Part shown: piece after piece, positions 14,477 through 20,905 of the stretch | How the letters are laid out: each line of letters starts with the position of its first letter | Numbering within the stretch: position 1 is the first letter of the stretch | Assembly (NCBI GenBank): GCA_002373755.1 | Contig: DFJU01000153.1 | Location: 1 to 20,905 of the forward strand | Length of the DNA: 20,905 nucleotides | Source: Bacteroidales bacterium UBA3663 | GTDB lineage: Bacteria; Bacteroidota; Bacteroidia; Bacteroidales; UBA3663 | Direction of reading: 5' to 3' | Translations under genes and position numbers: made by a program | Notes under the pieces: model-generated | Seen by the model: only the letters and a program-made list of their open reading frames with translations | Told to the model about the DNA's origin: nothing | The model's database searches: none

Positions 14477-14950
14477 TTAATTGTTATTTTCTTTTTTTAG
14501 AAATACAAGTATATCATCTATAGTTGCTTTATATAATCTTCCAAAATCATTAGAAGTAAAATGTGGTTTGCTAACTCTAAAGCAAACTTGTCCCAACACT
14601 TTATCATAAGATAAAGTATAGTTAACGCCACCAGCCTTAAAGTCAAAAACATCACCTTTCTTTCCTTCTTGCAACGCAGCTGATAAATCATTTAGATTCT
14701 TTATCATTTCCTCTCTGTCGCCAAGATAAAAAACTATACTTTCAAAAAGTTTAGAATTATTGCGCAATATTAAAGAGTATATAGATACAGAATCTACAGT
14801 CGAGATTGCAGTTTTATTTAAGGATACAGAACCATTTGTGAATGTTTTTACTAATTGTATGTTTGCTGTCTTTTTTAGTTGAGCGTTGACACCTGTTAGC
14901 GGAGTTAAAGCCAAAATCAATACGAATATGAAAACCCTTATAATTCTCAT
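14477..14950 (-). CDS. AT-rich secreted protein of unknown function inserted between exbB and exbD
   Basis: I do not recognise this 157-residue product. It starts with a good signal peptide (MRIIRVFIFVLILALTPLTGVNAQ), so it should be periplasmic or envelope-bound. The mature part is a mixed alpha/beta domain with SIYSLILRNNSKLFESIVFY, FDFKAGGVNYTLSYDKVLGQ and a Lys/Asn-rich end. A longer frame to 14995 exists, but the ATG at 14950 places the signal peptide correctly. Three sampled 60-base lines hold about 27-37% GC against about 60% in exbD, and Leu, Lys and Ile codons are AT-ended, unlike all neighbours. This points to acquisition by transfer. The gene keeps the operon direction, with 13 bases to exbD, so it would be co-expressed with the TonB motor. 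Any link to TonB function is only a guess. Confidence 0.8.
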   Translation of the reverse strand: MRIIRVFIFVLILALTPLTGVNAQLKKTANIQLVKTFTNGSVSLNKTAISTVDSVSIYSLILRNNSKLFESIVFYLGDREEMIKNLNDLSAALQEGKKGDVFDFKAGGVNYTLSYDKVLGQVCFRVSKPHFTSNDFGRLYKATIDDILVFLKKENNN

Positions 14951-15007
14951 AGTATCAATTAGTTTTAAATAACTACAATAGTAAATAATGAACACAAATA
15001 TTGCCTC

Positions 15008-15037
15008 CCTCCCTATAAGGGAGGGCTGGGGAGAGTC
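15008..15037 (+). repeat. GC-rich hairpin repeat, family A, copy 5
   Basis: CCTCCCTATAAGGGAGGGCT, then GGGGAGAGTC, follows the family pattern with a changed stem centre. Its GTC end lies three bases before the exbB stop codon (15041-15043), on the boundary between exbB and the AT-rich gene. Confidence 0.7.
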
Positions 15038-15040
15038 CCC

Positions 15041-15745
15041 TTATTTCTGAACCAAATCCATGAATTCCATCGTCTTGGCCTCCATCTCGTTGACCACCTT
15101 GTCGAGTTCGCTCACCAGATAGTTGTAGGCGAACATGGCGATGATGCCCACAATCAGACCGGCCACTGTCGTGGTCAATGCCTGATAGATGCCAGCCGAG
15201 AGCAGCGTGATGTCGGCCGATGAGCCAGCCTGCGCCATGTCGTAGAAGGCGCGGATCATACCCGTCACCGTGCCGAGGAAACCAATCATCGGCGCACCAG
15301 ACGAAATGGTTGCCAGCATCGTGAAGCCCTTCTCCATATTGGCCACCTGCAGGTTGCCCACGTTCTCGATGGCGGCCTGGATGTCCGATGCCGGCTTGTC
15401 CAGACGACTGATGCCCTTCTCGATCATTGCGGCGTATGGAGCCTTGGTCTGCTGGCACACACGGACGGCGGCCTCGGTCTTTCCATCGGCCAGATACTCA
15501 CGGATGCGGTCCATGAAATACGGGGCGTCCTTGCGCGCACGGTGGATGACCACATAGCGTTCGACGAAGATATAGACAGCCACGAGCGAAAGCAGCAGCA
15601 ACGGAATCATCAGCCAGCCGCCGTTCATGGCCATGTCAAGGAAGTTCAAGCCGCCGTCGGCCACAGCATCGGCCGGCATGGTTTCGCTCTGGGCTACGCT
15701 GTCGGCAGCTCCGGGCATCATCAGATCTAAAAAGGTGAATGTCAT
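15041..15745 (-). CDS. exbB: ExbB/TolQ/MotA-type proton-channel subunit
   Basis: The 234-residue inner-membrane protein forms the pentameric channel of the TonB energising motor. The first membrane helix is at about residues 42-62 (GGWLMIPLLLLSLVAVYIFV) after an extended N-terminus. The two ExbB-signature helices come later: GFTMLATISSGAPMIGFLGT with VTGMIRAF at about 140-165, and GIYQALTTTVAGLIVGIIAM at about 185-210. The order exbB, (unknown gene), exbD, tonB on the minus strand indicates one operon. It is divergent from nadK, with 84 bases between starts. From memory, other Bacteroidales place pdxJ between nadK and exbB; it is absent here. Assignment to ExbB rather than TolQ rests on the neighbouring tonB gene. 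Confidence 0.92.
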   Translation of the reverse strand: MTFTFLDLMMPGAADSVAQSETMPADAVADGGLNFLDMAMNGGWLMIPLLLLSLVAVYIFVERYVVIHRARKDAPYFMDRIREYLADGKTEAAVRVCQQTKAPYAAMIEKGISRLDKPASDIQAAIENVGNLQVANMEKGFTMLATISSGAPMIGFLGTVTGMIRAFYDMAQAGSSADITLLSAGIYQALTTTVAGLIVGIIAMFAYNYLVSELDKVVNEMEAKTMEFMDLVQK

Positions 15746-15770
15746 GATTTATATGTTTTTTAAGTTTAAA

Positions 15771-15802
15771 TTTGCTTGTTTCGCCAAAATCCTACATCTT
15801 TG
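15771..15802 (+). promoter_or_regulatory. Predicted promoter of nadK
   Basis: A -33 box TTTG at 15771-15774 is followed after 20 bases by CATCTTTG at 15795-15802, one change from TAnnTTTG. Transcription would start near 15808, about 22 bases before the ATG at 15830. This supports the ATG at 15830 over the upstream in-frame ATG at 15776. Confidence 0.6.
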
Positions 15803-15829
15803 CCAAAACAAAACATCCTCACAAAAAAC

Positions 15830-16633
15830 ATGAAAATAGCCTTGTTTGGCTCGTCCAAGCCGGAAGCCCGCCAGCAGATCAGGGAAATCCTAAGTTCATT
15901 GCCCGACACCGTCGTCATGGATGGTGAAAGTTCGTTTGCGGGTGCCGACATGGCCCTCAGCATTGGTGGCGACGGCACATTTCTGCGCACTGCCGCTCAA
16001 GTGGGCGAGTCCGGAGTGCCGATTCTTGGCATCAATGCCGGCCGCCTTGGTTTCTTGGCCGACGTTGCGTTGCACGAGGCCGCCAACCTGCTTCCCGCCA
16101 TGTTGACCGAAGGCCGCTACAATGTGGAATACCGCGCTGTGTTGCAGCTTTCAATCCCCGGGTGCAGCCAACCTTACCAGCCATTTGCGCTCAACGAAGT
16201 GGCCATCCTGAAGCGCGATGTCTCGTCGATGGTCTCCGTCTCGGTCTTCATCGACGGCGCATTGCTTAACACCTACGATGCCGATGGTCTCGCCATTGCC
16301 ACACCAACTGGTTCGACGGCCTATGCCATGAGCGCGGGCGGCCCGATTCTGGAACCTCGGTCGAACTGCTTTGCCATCGTCCCGATTGCGCCCCATTCGC
16401 TCACTACGCGACCTTTGGTCATACGCGACGGCGGTGTGATCGACGTGACGGTCAAGAGCCGCAACAACCTGTTTCTCGTCGCCATCGACGGCCTGCCCGT
16501 TCACCTCACCACCGAATATCGGCTGCAAATCACACGCGCGAACCATAACATCGGCGTAGTGCGTCGGCCAGACCATACTTTCTTCGACACGCTCCGCCAG
16601 AAACTGATGTGGGGTGCCGATGTGAGAGAGTAG
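15830..16633 (+). CDS. nadK: NAD kinase
   Basis: The 267-residue cytoplasmic enzyme phosphorylates NAD to NADP. The family motif GGDGT is at residues 46-50 (SIGGDGTFLR), followed by GINAGRLGFLAD at 68-79. NEVAILKRD and ATPTGSTAYAMSAGGPI, the second conserved NAD-binding stretch, are both present. The length is slightly short for the family but complete. The start at 15830 is set by the promoter position and by the family-like N-terminus MKIALFGS; an ATG at 15776 adds 18 unlike residues. It is divergent from the exbB operon and convergent with the YigZ-family gene, with a 68-base gap holding a GA-rich stretch and a 25-base repeat. Confidence 0.95.
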   Translation: MKIALFGSSKPEARQQIREILSSLPDTVVMDGESSFAGADMALSIGGDGTFLRTAAQVGESGVPILGINAGRLGFLADVALHEAANLLPAMLTEGRYNVEYRAVLQLSIPGCSQPYQPFALNEVAILKRDVSSMVSVSVFIDGALLNTYDADGLAIATPTGSTAYAMSAGGPILEPRSNCFAIVPIAPHSLTTRPLVIRDGGVIDVTVKSRNNLFLVAIDGLPVHLTTEYRLQITRANHNIGVVRRPDHTFFDTLRQKLMWGADVRE

Positions 16634-16675
16634 AGAGTAAAGGGTAAAGAGTAGTGTAGTTACCAAACTCAATTT

Positions 16676-16700
16676 CACTCATTTACACTCCGCGAGAAAT
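16676..16700 (+). repeat. 25-base intergenic repeat, family C, copy 2
   Basis: CACTCATTTACACTCCGCGA followed by GAAAT matches 10711-10735 at 23 of 25 positions. It ends just before the stop codon of the YigZ-family gene and lies between convergent genes. The preceding bases (about 16626-16655) are a GA-rich stretch with repeated GAGTA/GGTAAAGAG, in which nothing else is seen. Confidence 0.65.
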
Positions 16701-16701
16701 A

Positions 16702-17307
16702 TCAAACTTCCTCGTTTACAATCTCGATTCCGAATGTATTTTCGAATCGGGATTTCATTTTTTCCATCGCGGCCTTGCGCAGGCTGAGCGTGAGCCGGCA
16801 ATCGACCTGAAAATCCTGTGCCAGGACGGTGGCTCCCTCCTCTTTCACGATGCGCATTGCCTCGCCCATCATGGGATATTCGAAGTGGACGGTGAGCTGC
16901 TCCTCGATGATGCGCTCCTCGATCTGGGCTGCGGCCAATGCCTCTTGTGCAGCAATCCTGTAGGCCTCAATCAGTCCGCTCGTGCCCAGCTTGATTCCGC
17001 CGAAATATCGGACAACCACGACGCAGACATCGGTCAGATTGAAACTGTTGAGCTGCCCCAAGATGGGCTTTCCGGCTGTGCCAGACGGTTCGCCGTCGTC
17101 GTTGCTGCGGAAGTTCGTCCTATCGGCGCCCAGCATATAGGCCCAGCAGACGTGGCGTGCATCGAAATACTCCTTTCTGTAGCGCGTCACAATCGCCTTG
17201 GCTTCGTCAAGAGTGCGGCAAGGCTCGGCAAAGGCCAAAAACTTGCTCATCTTCTCTTTGTAAAGCCCCTGCGACGGCGCTGCTATGGTCAGATAGGTAT
17301 CTTGCAC
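16702..17307 (-). CDS. YigZ/IMPACT family protein
   Basis: The 201-residue product belongs to the YigZ (UPF0029, IMPACT) family, whose bacterial members have no settled function. Family features are SKFLAFAEPC at about 21-30, the strongly conserved SNDDGEPSGTAGKPIL (about 68-83), and VVVRYFGGIKLGTSGLIEAY. A C-terminal domain of about 60 residues follows. The chosen start is GTG at 17307, because QDTYLTIAAPSQGLYKEK is the typical N-terminus; the next in-frame ATG would remove it. It follows the DUF3108 gene on the same strand after about 50 bases containing an AT-rich repeat. Confidence 0.9.
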   Translation of the reverse strand: MQDTYLTIAAPSQGLYKEKMSKFLAFAEPCRTLDEAKAIVTRYRKEYFDARHVCWAYMLGADRTNFRSNDDGEPSGTAGKPILGQLNSFNLTDVCVVVVRYFGGIKLGTSGLIEAYRIAAQEALAAAQIEERIIEEQLTVHFEYPMMGEAMRIVKEEGATVLAQDFQVDCRLTLSLRKAAMEKMKSRFENTFGIEIVNEEV

Positions 17308-17314
17308 AGACTCG

Positions 17315-17349
17315 AACTCTTAACTCTTAATTCTTATTTCTTGATTCTT
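17315..17349. repeat. AT-rich repeat, family B, copy 3
   Basis: AACTCTTAACTCTTAATTCT followed by TATTTCTTGATTCTT shares the AACTCTTA..TTCTTA core with 4948-4962 and 6964-6980. Here it lies between the DUF3108 stop and the YigZ-family start. No long opposite arm is present, so it is a half-element. Confidence 0.6.
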
Positions 17350-17357
17350 ACCTCCAT

Positions 17358-18182
17358 TCATTCCACCAGCTCGCCCTGCACGGCACCGATTCGCTTCAAA
17401 TTGATGACGACACTGAGCGGACGATGATCGGGGTCGGTCGAGAGCCAGGCCTGAACGGGCGTGCTGTCGCTGTCCTTGCTGGCAAATGTCAGCTCGACGG
17501 CATATGACGGATATTTCTTGCCCGACTTCATGGTGCACGTCTGCCGGCCCTTGTAGGTGATGTGCATACATTGGTTGCGCACGCCTGCCGTGATGTAGTA
17601 GTCGAGCCGTTCACCCTTCTTCATCGAGTCGAAATTGATGTTGCGCAACTCGTAGAAGATGGAAAGCATGTCGAAGCCGACACCCTCGTTGCTCAACCGG
17701 CGGCGGTCGTTGCCCTTCTTGCTGCGCCAGCGGTACACATCGACCACGGTGCTGTCTATGTCTGTCCTGTCGGCCTCCGACACGGATTTGCAGATTCTAC
17801 CATCCACGTAGCTGTGGTAGTAGTTGCGTTCGATGGCGCGGTAGCTGCCCTCGTTCGTCTTCTTGCAATACTCCAGCGGCACAAGCTGCGGCGTGTAGTA
17901 GCAATCGAGCGTGTCGCGCACCTTCATAATGGTCTCGACGATGCTGAGCGAACGTCCGCAGAGCTGCCCATGCCAGCGTTGGGAACCATCGGCCAACGTC
18001 TCTTCCCACAAGTTCAGCACGCCGCTGCCAGCCAGCTTCCAGATGAAGCCCCAGTGCCAATAGGCGTTATATTTCAGCGATTCGGTTTGTCTGGACGTTT
18101 TGGCTTTTTCTATGGCCAATGCCGTTTGCGCGCTCCCACACAGGAGCCATGCGCCCAATGCCAAACAGATGATCTTTTTCAT
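17358..18182 (-). CDS. DUF3108 family exported protein
   Basis: The 274-residue product starts with a signal peptide (MKKIICLALGAWLLCGSAQTALA) and is expected in the periplasm. The mature part matches the DUF3108 layout: ESLKYNAYWHWGFIWKLAGS near the start, KVRDTLDCYYTPQLVPLEYC, SIFYELRNINFDSMKKGERL, and the closing AWLSTDPDHRPLSVVINLKR with GAVQGELVE. The family folds as an antiparallel beta structure and has no settled function. It lies between the Ig-like lipoprotein gene (76-base gap) and the YigZ-family gene on one strand, so these may form an operon. The ATG at 18182 is fixed by the signal peptide. Confidence 0.88.
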   Translation of the reverse strand: MKKIICLALGAWLLCGSAQTALAIEKAKTSRQTESLKYNAYWHWGFIWKLAGSGVLNLWEETLADGSQRWHGQLCGRSLSIVETIMKVRDTLDCYYTPQLVPLEYCKKTNEGSYRAIERNYYHSYVDGRICKSVSEADRTDIDSTVVDVYRWRSKKGNDRRRLSNEGVGFDMLSIFYELRNINFDSMKKGERLDYYITAGVRNQCMHITYKGRQTCTMKSGKKYPSYAVELTFASKDSDSTPVQAWLSTDPDHRPLSVVINLKRIGAVQGELVE

Positions 18183-18258
18183 TCTCGTCTTTTCTTGTCG
18201 TTAATGCTGTGAGTTTTATATTCCAATCTTCGTTTAGACCAGCCCGCCGCATGAAGGT

Positions 18259-20142
18259 TTAGAGCTTACCCAACTTCCGCAGGTATTCCTCGTTCTTGCT
18301 CTTCTTTTCCTTCTGCTCCTTCGGCTTGTTGATTTTCACCGCATCGGGCTTCTGTTTCACGACGGGGACCTCGGTCGGATTCCACGTCTGCTGCACGGTC
18401 CAGTTGGCCCGCAGCTGCAATTCGGCATTCAGATAATAGACCGTCTCGGGATGACGGCGCCCAGCCAGATTGCCCGTGTCGAAGAGGCCGTTTCCGTTCG
18501 CGTCGAGCACGATTCTCGCGTAGTAGGTTCCGGCCGGCACATGCACGAATTTCGCCTGATTGCCCACAACGGGCGAGGTCTGCTTCACGGCATCGCGACC
18601 GTCGAGCAGTTGCACGAATGCAGGCCCGGAAATGCCCTCGATGTTGAACAGGAGGTGGGCATAGTCTTCGGTCGATTTCTCCTTGAACGACAGCTGCGTG
18701 CGGTTGAGCGGATTGCCGTAAATGTCGCACATCGCAGCCGAATCGGCCACAAACTGATAGCTGAATTCGGGCGTATAGTGCGGGTGTGCAATTAGCGTGA
18801 AACGGCGCGGGTTGAGCGAATCCAGCTCCAGACGGAAGGCCATCTCTTCCCAGACAGAATCGCGCTGGAACATCAAGTGCAACATTTCCTGATGGAGCGA
18901 ATCGATTGGGGCCGACGTTTCAAAACGAGGTTTGTCGCCGATGTCGAGCGTCGTGCCCGAAATCTGGCGCAGGGTCATGAAGTTGATTTTCGGCAACGAA
19001 TCGGGCTTCTCGTCTTCCTTCCTGCTGCGGCGCTTCCTGTCTTTCGGTTTCTTGCCGTCGTTCTGTTTCTTGTCCGATGCCTGAGCCGCCCTCTGCACCG
19101 GCTTCAACAGCTGGATGGTGTCGGTGCGAGGCACATCAATGCCCAAGGTGTCGGTATGGAGATAGGTGAGCACCAGATTGAGCGTGTCGGCCGCATAGCA
19201 GGCGCTGTCTTTAATCCAATATGTCAAAGTGTCGAATGTCTGGTTCACTTCGGGCACCAGCAGGCTGTCGCACGGCACAAGCGAGCTGTCGGGCAGCATG
19301 AATGAAAGCTTCGGGAGGGAATCCATCCGCGTGGCAAACCGCACGTTGATGTGGATGGAGTCGGAGCGTCGGCAGTCGTCGAGATAGCGGGTCAGCTTGC
19401 CCTCGTTGAACGAGAACAGGACAACGCGCGCAGTGTCCATCGACGGCACGACAAGCGTGTCAACGAAACCAATATCTTCGGAAGCGAGGTCGTAGCGGTA
19501 GTTCGTGTTGCCGTCGTTCAGCGCATACATCCGATAGCGGCCCGGCGCACAACCAAGTATCGTGAATTTGCCGAATTCGTCAGTTTTTCCGGCTCGTTCG
19601 AAAGGTCGGGTCATGAAGATGCTGTCGTTGGCCGACAATGCAGATGTGTCGCCCTCCGCTACGCGATAAATTCCGACATACGCGCCGGTGACGGGTTCGA
19701 GGTTGGCAGCATTGAGCAGATAGCCGCAGATCTGGAGCGAATCGATGTGGTCGCCCGTCGAAAAAAGCAGCGAGAGATGCTCCATCGGATTGCCCTCGTT
19801 GTTGTCCTGCACGGCATTTCCCAAATCTAAGCTGTAGGTCGTGTTCGGTTTCAGCGTGTCGCCCAGCTCGATAGTCAGCGTCTTTGCGTTGCTCATGATG
19901 ACAGGCGACTTTTCCTGTGGTGGCGAAACGGTCAGTTTGTCGTTGGCATTGTCCAACTTTATGTTCTCGTCAAAACGCATTGTGATGCGCTGCCGGCGGA
20001 CGTTGGTCGCGCCATTGGCAGGGTCGGAATTCTTCAAGACGGGAGGGGTCTCGTCATACAGGCCGCCACCCGGCGAACCCACGCTGGCGCATCCCGCCAA
20101 AATGGCTCCAAAAACGGCGATTAGACCGCGCGAAAATGGCAT
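18259..20142 (-). CDS. Large Ig-like (Big_5) domain lipoprotein
   Basis: The 627-residue product has a lipoprotein signal, MPFSRGLIAVFGAILAGC, with the lipobox LAGC placing Cys18 as the lipidated residue. An Ig-like Big_5 domain follows (about 30-135), with PPVLKNSDPANGATNV, ITMRFDENIKLDN and LKPNTTYSLDLGNAVQDNNE. Further beta-rich modules come next, with a carboxypeptidase-like repeat near GKFTILGCAPGRYRMYALND. A basic, probably disordered stretch is at about residues 355-382 (KKQNDGKKPKDRKRRSRKED). The C-terminus is Lys/Glu-rich (KPKEQKEKKSKNEEYLRKLG). An in-frame ATG at 20169 is possible, but 20142 gives a cleaner signal. The -7-like box upstream leaves about 26 bases of leader to 20142. 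It is the first gene of a group with the DUF3108 and YigZ-family genes. Function is unknown; it may act at the cell surface. Confidence 0.85.
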   Translation of the reverse strand: MPFSRGLIAVFGAILAGCASVGSPGGGLYDETPPVLKNSDPANGATNVRRQRITMRFDENIKLDNANDKLTVSPPQEKSPVIMSNAKTLTIELGDTLKPNTTYSLDLGNAVQDNNEGNPMEHLSLLFSTGDHIDSLQICGYLLNAANLEPVTGAYVGIYRVAEGDTSALSANDSIFMTRPFERAGKTDEFGKFTILGCAPGRYRMYALNDGNTNYRYDLASEDIGFVDTLVVPSMDTARVVLFSFNEGKLTRYLDDCRRSDSIHINVRFATRMDSLPKLSFMLPDSSLVPCDSLLVPEVNQTFDTLTYWIKDSACYAADTLNLVLTYLHTDTLGIDVPRTDTIQLLKPVQRAAQASDKKQNDGKKPKDRKRRSRKEDEKPDSLPKINFMTLRQISGTTLDIGDKPRFETSAPIDSLHQEMLHLMFQRDSVWEEMAFRLELDSLNPRRFTLIAHPHYTPEFSYQFVADSAAMCDIYGNPLNRTQLSFKEKSTEDYAHLLFNIEGISGPAFVQLLDGRDAVKQTSPVVGNQAKFVHVPAGTYYARIVLDANGNGLFDTGNLAGRRHPETVYYLNAELQLRANWTVQQTWNPTEVPVVKQKPDAVKINKPKEQKEKKSKNEEYLRKLGKL

Positions 20143-20173
20143 TAAACGCCCTGACTTTGACCTAAACATGACG

Positions 20174-20181
20174 CGAAGATA
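20174..20181 (-). promoter_or_regulatory. Possible -7 box of the Ig-like lipoprotein gene
   Basis: On the minus strand this reads TATCTTCG, one change from TAnnTTTG. Transcription would begin close to 20168. That would make an ATG at 20169 leaderless, while the ATG at 20142 would have a short leader. A -33 box is not clear. Confidence 0.4.
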
Positions 20182-20265
20182 CACATATTTCAGTGAACAT
20201 CATAAAATTTGCTACCAGATTTTACTTTTTCCTTTCTTTTTTATAGGAATTATTCTTTTTTTAAC

Positions 20266-20273
20266 TACCTTTG
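20266..20273 (+). promoter_or_regulatory. -7 promoter box of secDF
   Basis: TACCTTTG matches TAnnTTTG exactly and lies 57 bases before the ATG at 20331. The leader is A-rich (ACAACAAACACAAAAAAACA just before the start), as in many highly translated Bacteroidetes genes. The -33 region is T-rich with no clear TTTG. Confidence 0.6.
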
Positions 20274-20330
20274 CCGCTCGAATACGCAAAAAATAATTAT
20301 TTAACTATAAACAACAAACACAAAAAAACA

Positions 20331-20905
20331 ATGCAAAACAAAGGATTTGTATCCGTATTCGCAGTGTTGCTTGCGCTGGTTTGCTGCTATCAGATCTCAT
20401 TCACTGTCGCAGTGCGCAGTGTCGAGAATGAGGCTAAGGAACTGGCCGCAGCTGCTGGCGACGAGACCTTGGAAAAGTATTACCTTGATTCACTTGCCGA
20501 GAACTGGACTTGGATGGGTGATACTTACAAGCAGGCCCAGGAAAAACAGATTGGTCTCGGTCTGGACTTGAAGGGCGGAATGAACGTTATTCTCGAAATT
20601 TCAGTTTCTGACGTATTGAAGGCACTCGCTGCCGAAAATGCCGATGACCCCACTTTCGTTGAGGCTATCCAGATGACCCAGTCGGGCGAAGCCGTCAGTG
20701 GCGACGAATTTCTCAATACATTCGCCGAGAACTTCCACAAGGTCAACCCGAACGCACGTCTGTCGAAGGTATTCAGCACATTGCAGCTGAAGGACAAGAT
20801 CAAGAAGGACACTCCCGACTCTGAGGTGCTCGCAATCATCAAGCACGAAATGAACTCGGCTCTGGCCAACTCGTTCAACGTGCTCCGCAACCGTATCGAC
20901 CGCTT
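20331..20905 (+). CDS. secDF: SecD/SecDF protein-export subunit, N-terminal part (3' end outside window)
   Basis: The first 191 codons are present. SecD and SecF use the proton gradient to pull exported proteins through SecYEG; in Bacteroidetes they are usually one fused protein. The N-terminus has one membrane helix (residues 6-28, FVSVFAVLLALVCCYQISFT), then the family motif IGLGLDLKGGMNVILEISVS at about 74-93. A soluble insert follows, and the typical NSFNVLRNRIDR lies at the window end. The fusion to SecF cannot be seen here. Codon choice differs a little from the neighbours (more GGT and ACT), which suits a highly expressed gene. Confidence 0.93.
   Translation, partial: MQNKGFVSVFAVLLALVCCYQISFTVAVRSVENEAKELAAAAGDETLEKYYLDSLAENWTWMGDTYKQAQEKQIGLGLDLKGGMNVILEISVSDVLKALAAENADDPTFVEAIQMTQSGEAVSGDEFLNTFAENFHKVNPNARLSKVFSTLQLKDKIKKDTPDSEVLAIIKHEMNSALANSFNVLRNRIDR

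Noticed and set aside
17562..18212. A 216-codon plus-strand frame opposite the DUF3108 gene
   Set aside because: The minus strand gives a signal peptide and family motifs; the plus-strand frame has neither.
1..20905. A CRISPR array, tRNA, rRNA, transposase or phage gene anywhere in the window
   Set aside because: No regularly spaced direct repeats, no cloverleaf-like or rRNA-like sequence, and no recognisable transposase, integrase or phage protein was seen. The repeats found are few, dispersed and hairpin-like.

Overview
The window comes from a member of the Bacteroidota, most likely order Bacteroidales. Four things point there: promoters of the Bacteroidetes type (-7 box TAnnTTTG), no clear Shine-Dalgarno sites, lineage-typical families (DUF4294, the glycine-lipid acyltransferase pair GlsA/GlsB, a membrane-anchored AraC regulator, large Ig-like lipoproteins, and a SecD-type gene with the N-terminus seen in fused SecDF), and codon use of a fairly GC-rich genome (about 60% in sampled coding lines). 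A Prevotellaceae- or Muribaculaceae-like genome would fit, but I cannot fix the genus. Most of the window is chromosomal housekeeping and envelope biology. No phage, IS element, CRISPR array, tRNA or rRNA was seen, and no gene-free stretch exceeds 300 bases.

Layout. 1-1486: the 3' end of a uvrA gene, then fmt. 1490-2259: a small MntA/HepT (nucleotidyltransferase/HEPN) toxin-antitoxin pair with its own promoter, bracketed by a near-perfect 19-bp direct repeat and followed by a strong hairpin terminator. 2328-4890: an outer-membrane beta-barrel gene (minus) divergent from a DUF4294 gene (plus). 4985-9019: a minus-strand group transcribed as GT2 glycosyltransferase, pyrC, glsA, glsB. 9227-11659: plus-strand TPR/beta-propeller protein, then a uridine phosphorylase-like gene. 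11750-12979: membrane AraC regulator (minus). 13048-15745: TonB-system operon on the minus strand (exbB, an AT-rich unknown gene, exbD, tonB), divergent from nadK at 15830-16633. 16702-20142: minus-strand Ig-like lipoprotein, DUF3108 protein and YigZ-family protein. 20331-end: the start of secDF.

How the genes relate. ExbB, ExbD and TonB form the energy-coupling complex for TonB-dependent outer-membrane uptake. GlsB and GlsA make N-acyl and then di-acyl glycine lipids. PyrC and the uridine phosphorylase act in pyrimidine synthesis and salvage. UvrA (repair), Fmt (translation start), NadK (NADP) and SecDF (export) are core functions.

The most unusual content lies between and around the genes: (i) the direct-repeat-bounded toxin-antitoxin cassette placed between fmt and what looks like fmt's own terminator; (ii) a roughly 30% GC secreted-protein gene embedded inside the exbB-exbD operon; (iii) a GC-rich hairpin repeat found five times, four times with the same end abutting or overlapping a stop codon; (iv) an AT-rich hairpin repeat family; (v) protein C-termini (GlsA, PyrC) that appear to be encoded by these repeats; and (vi) strong over-representation of the octamer TYGGCCRA, with 25 copies located by eye.
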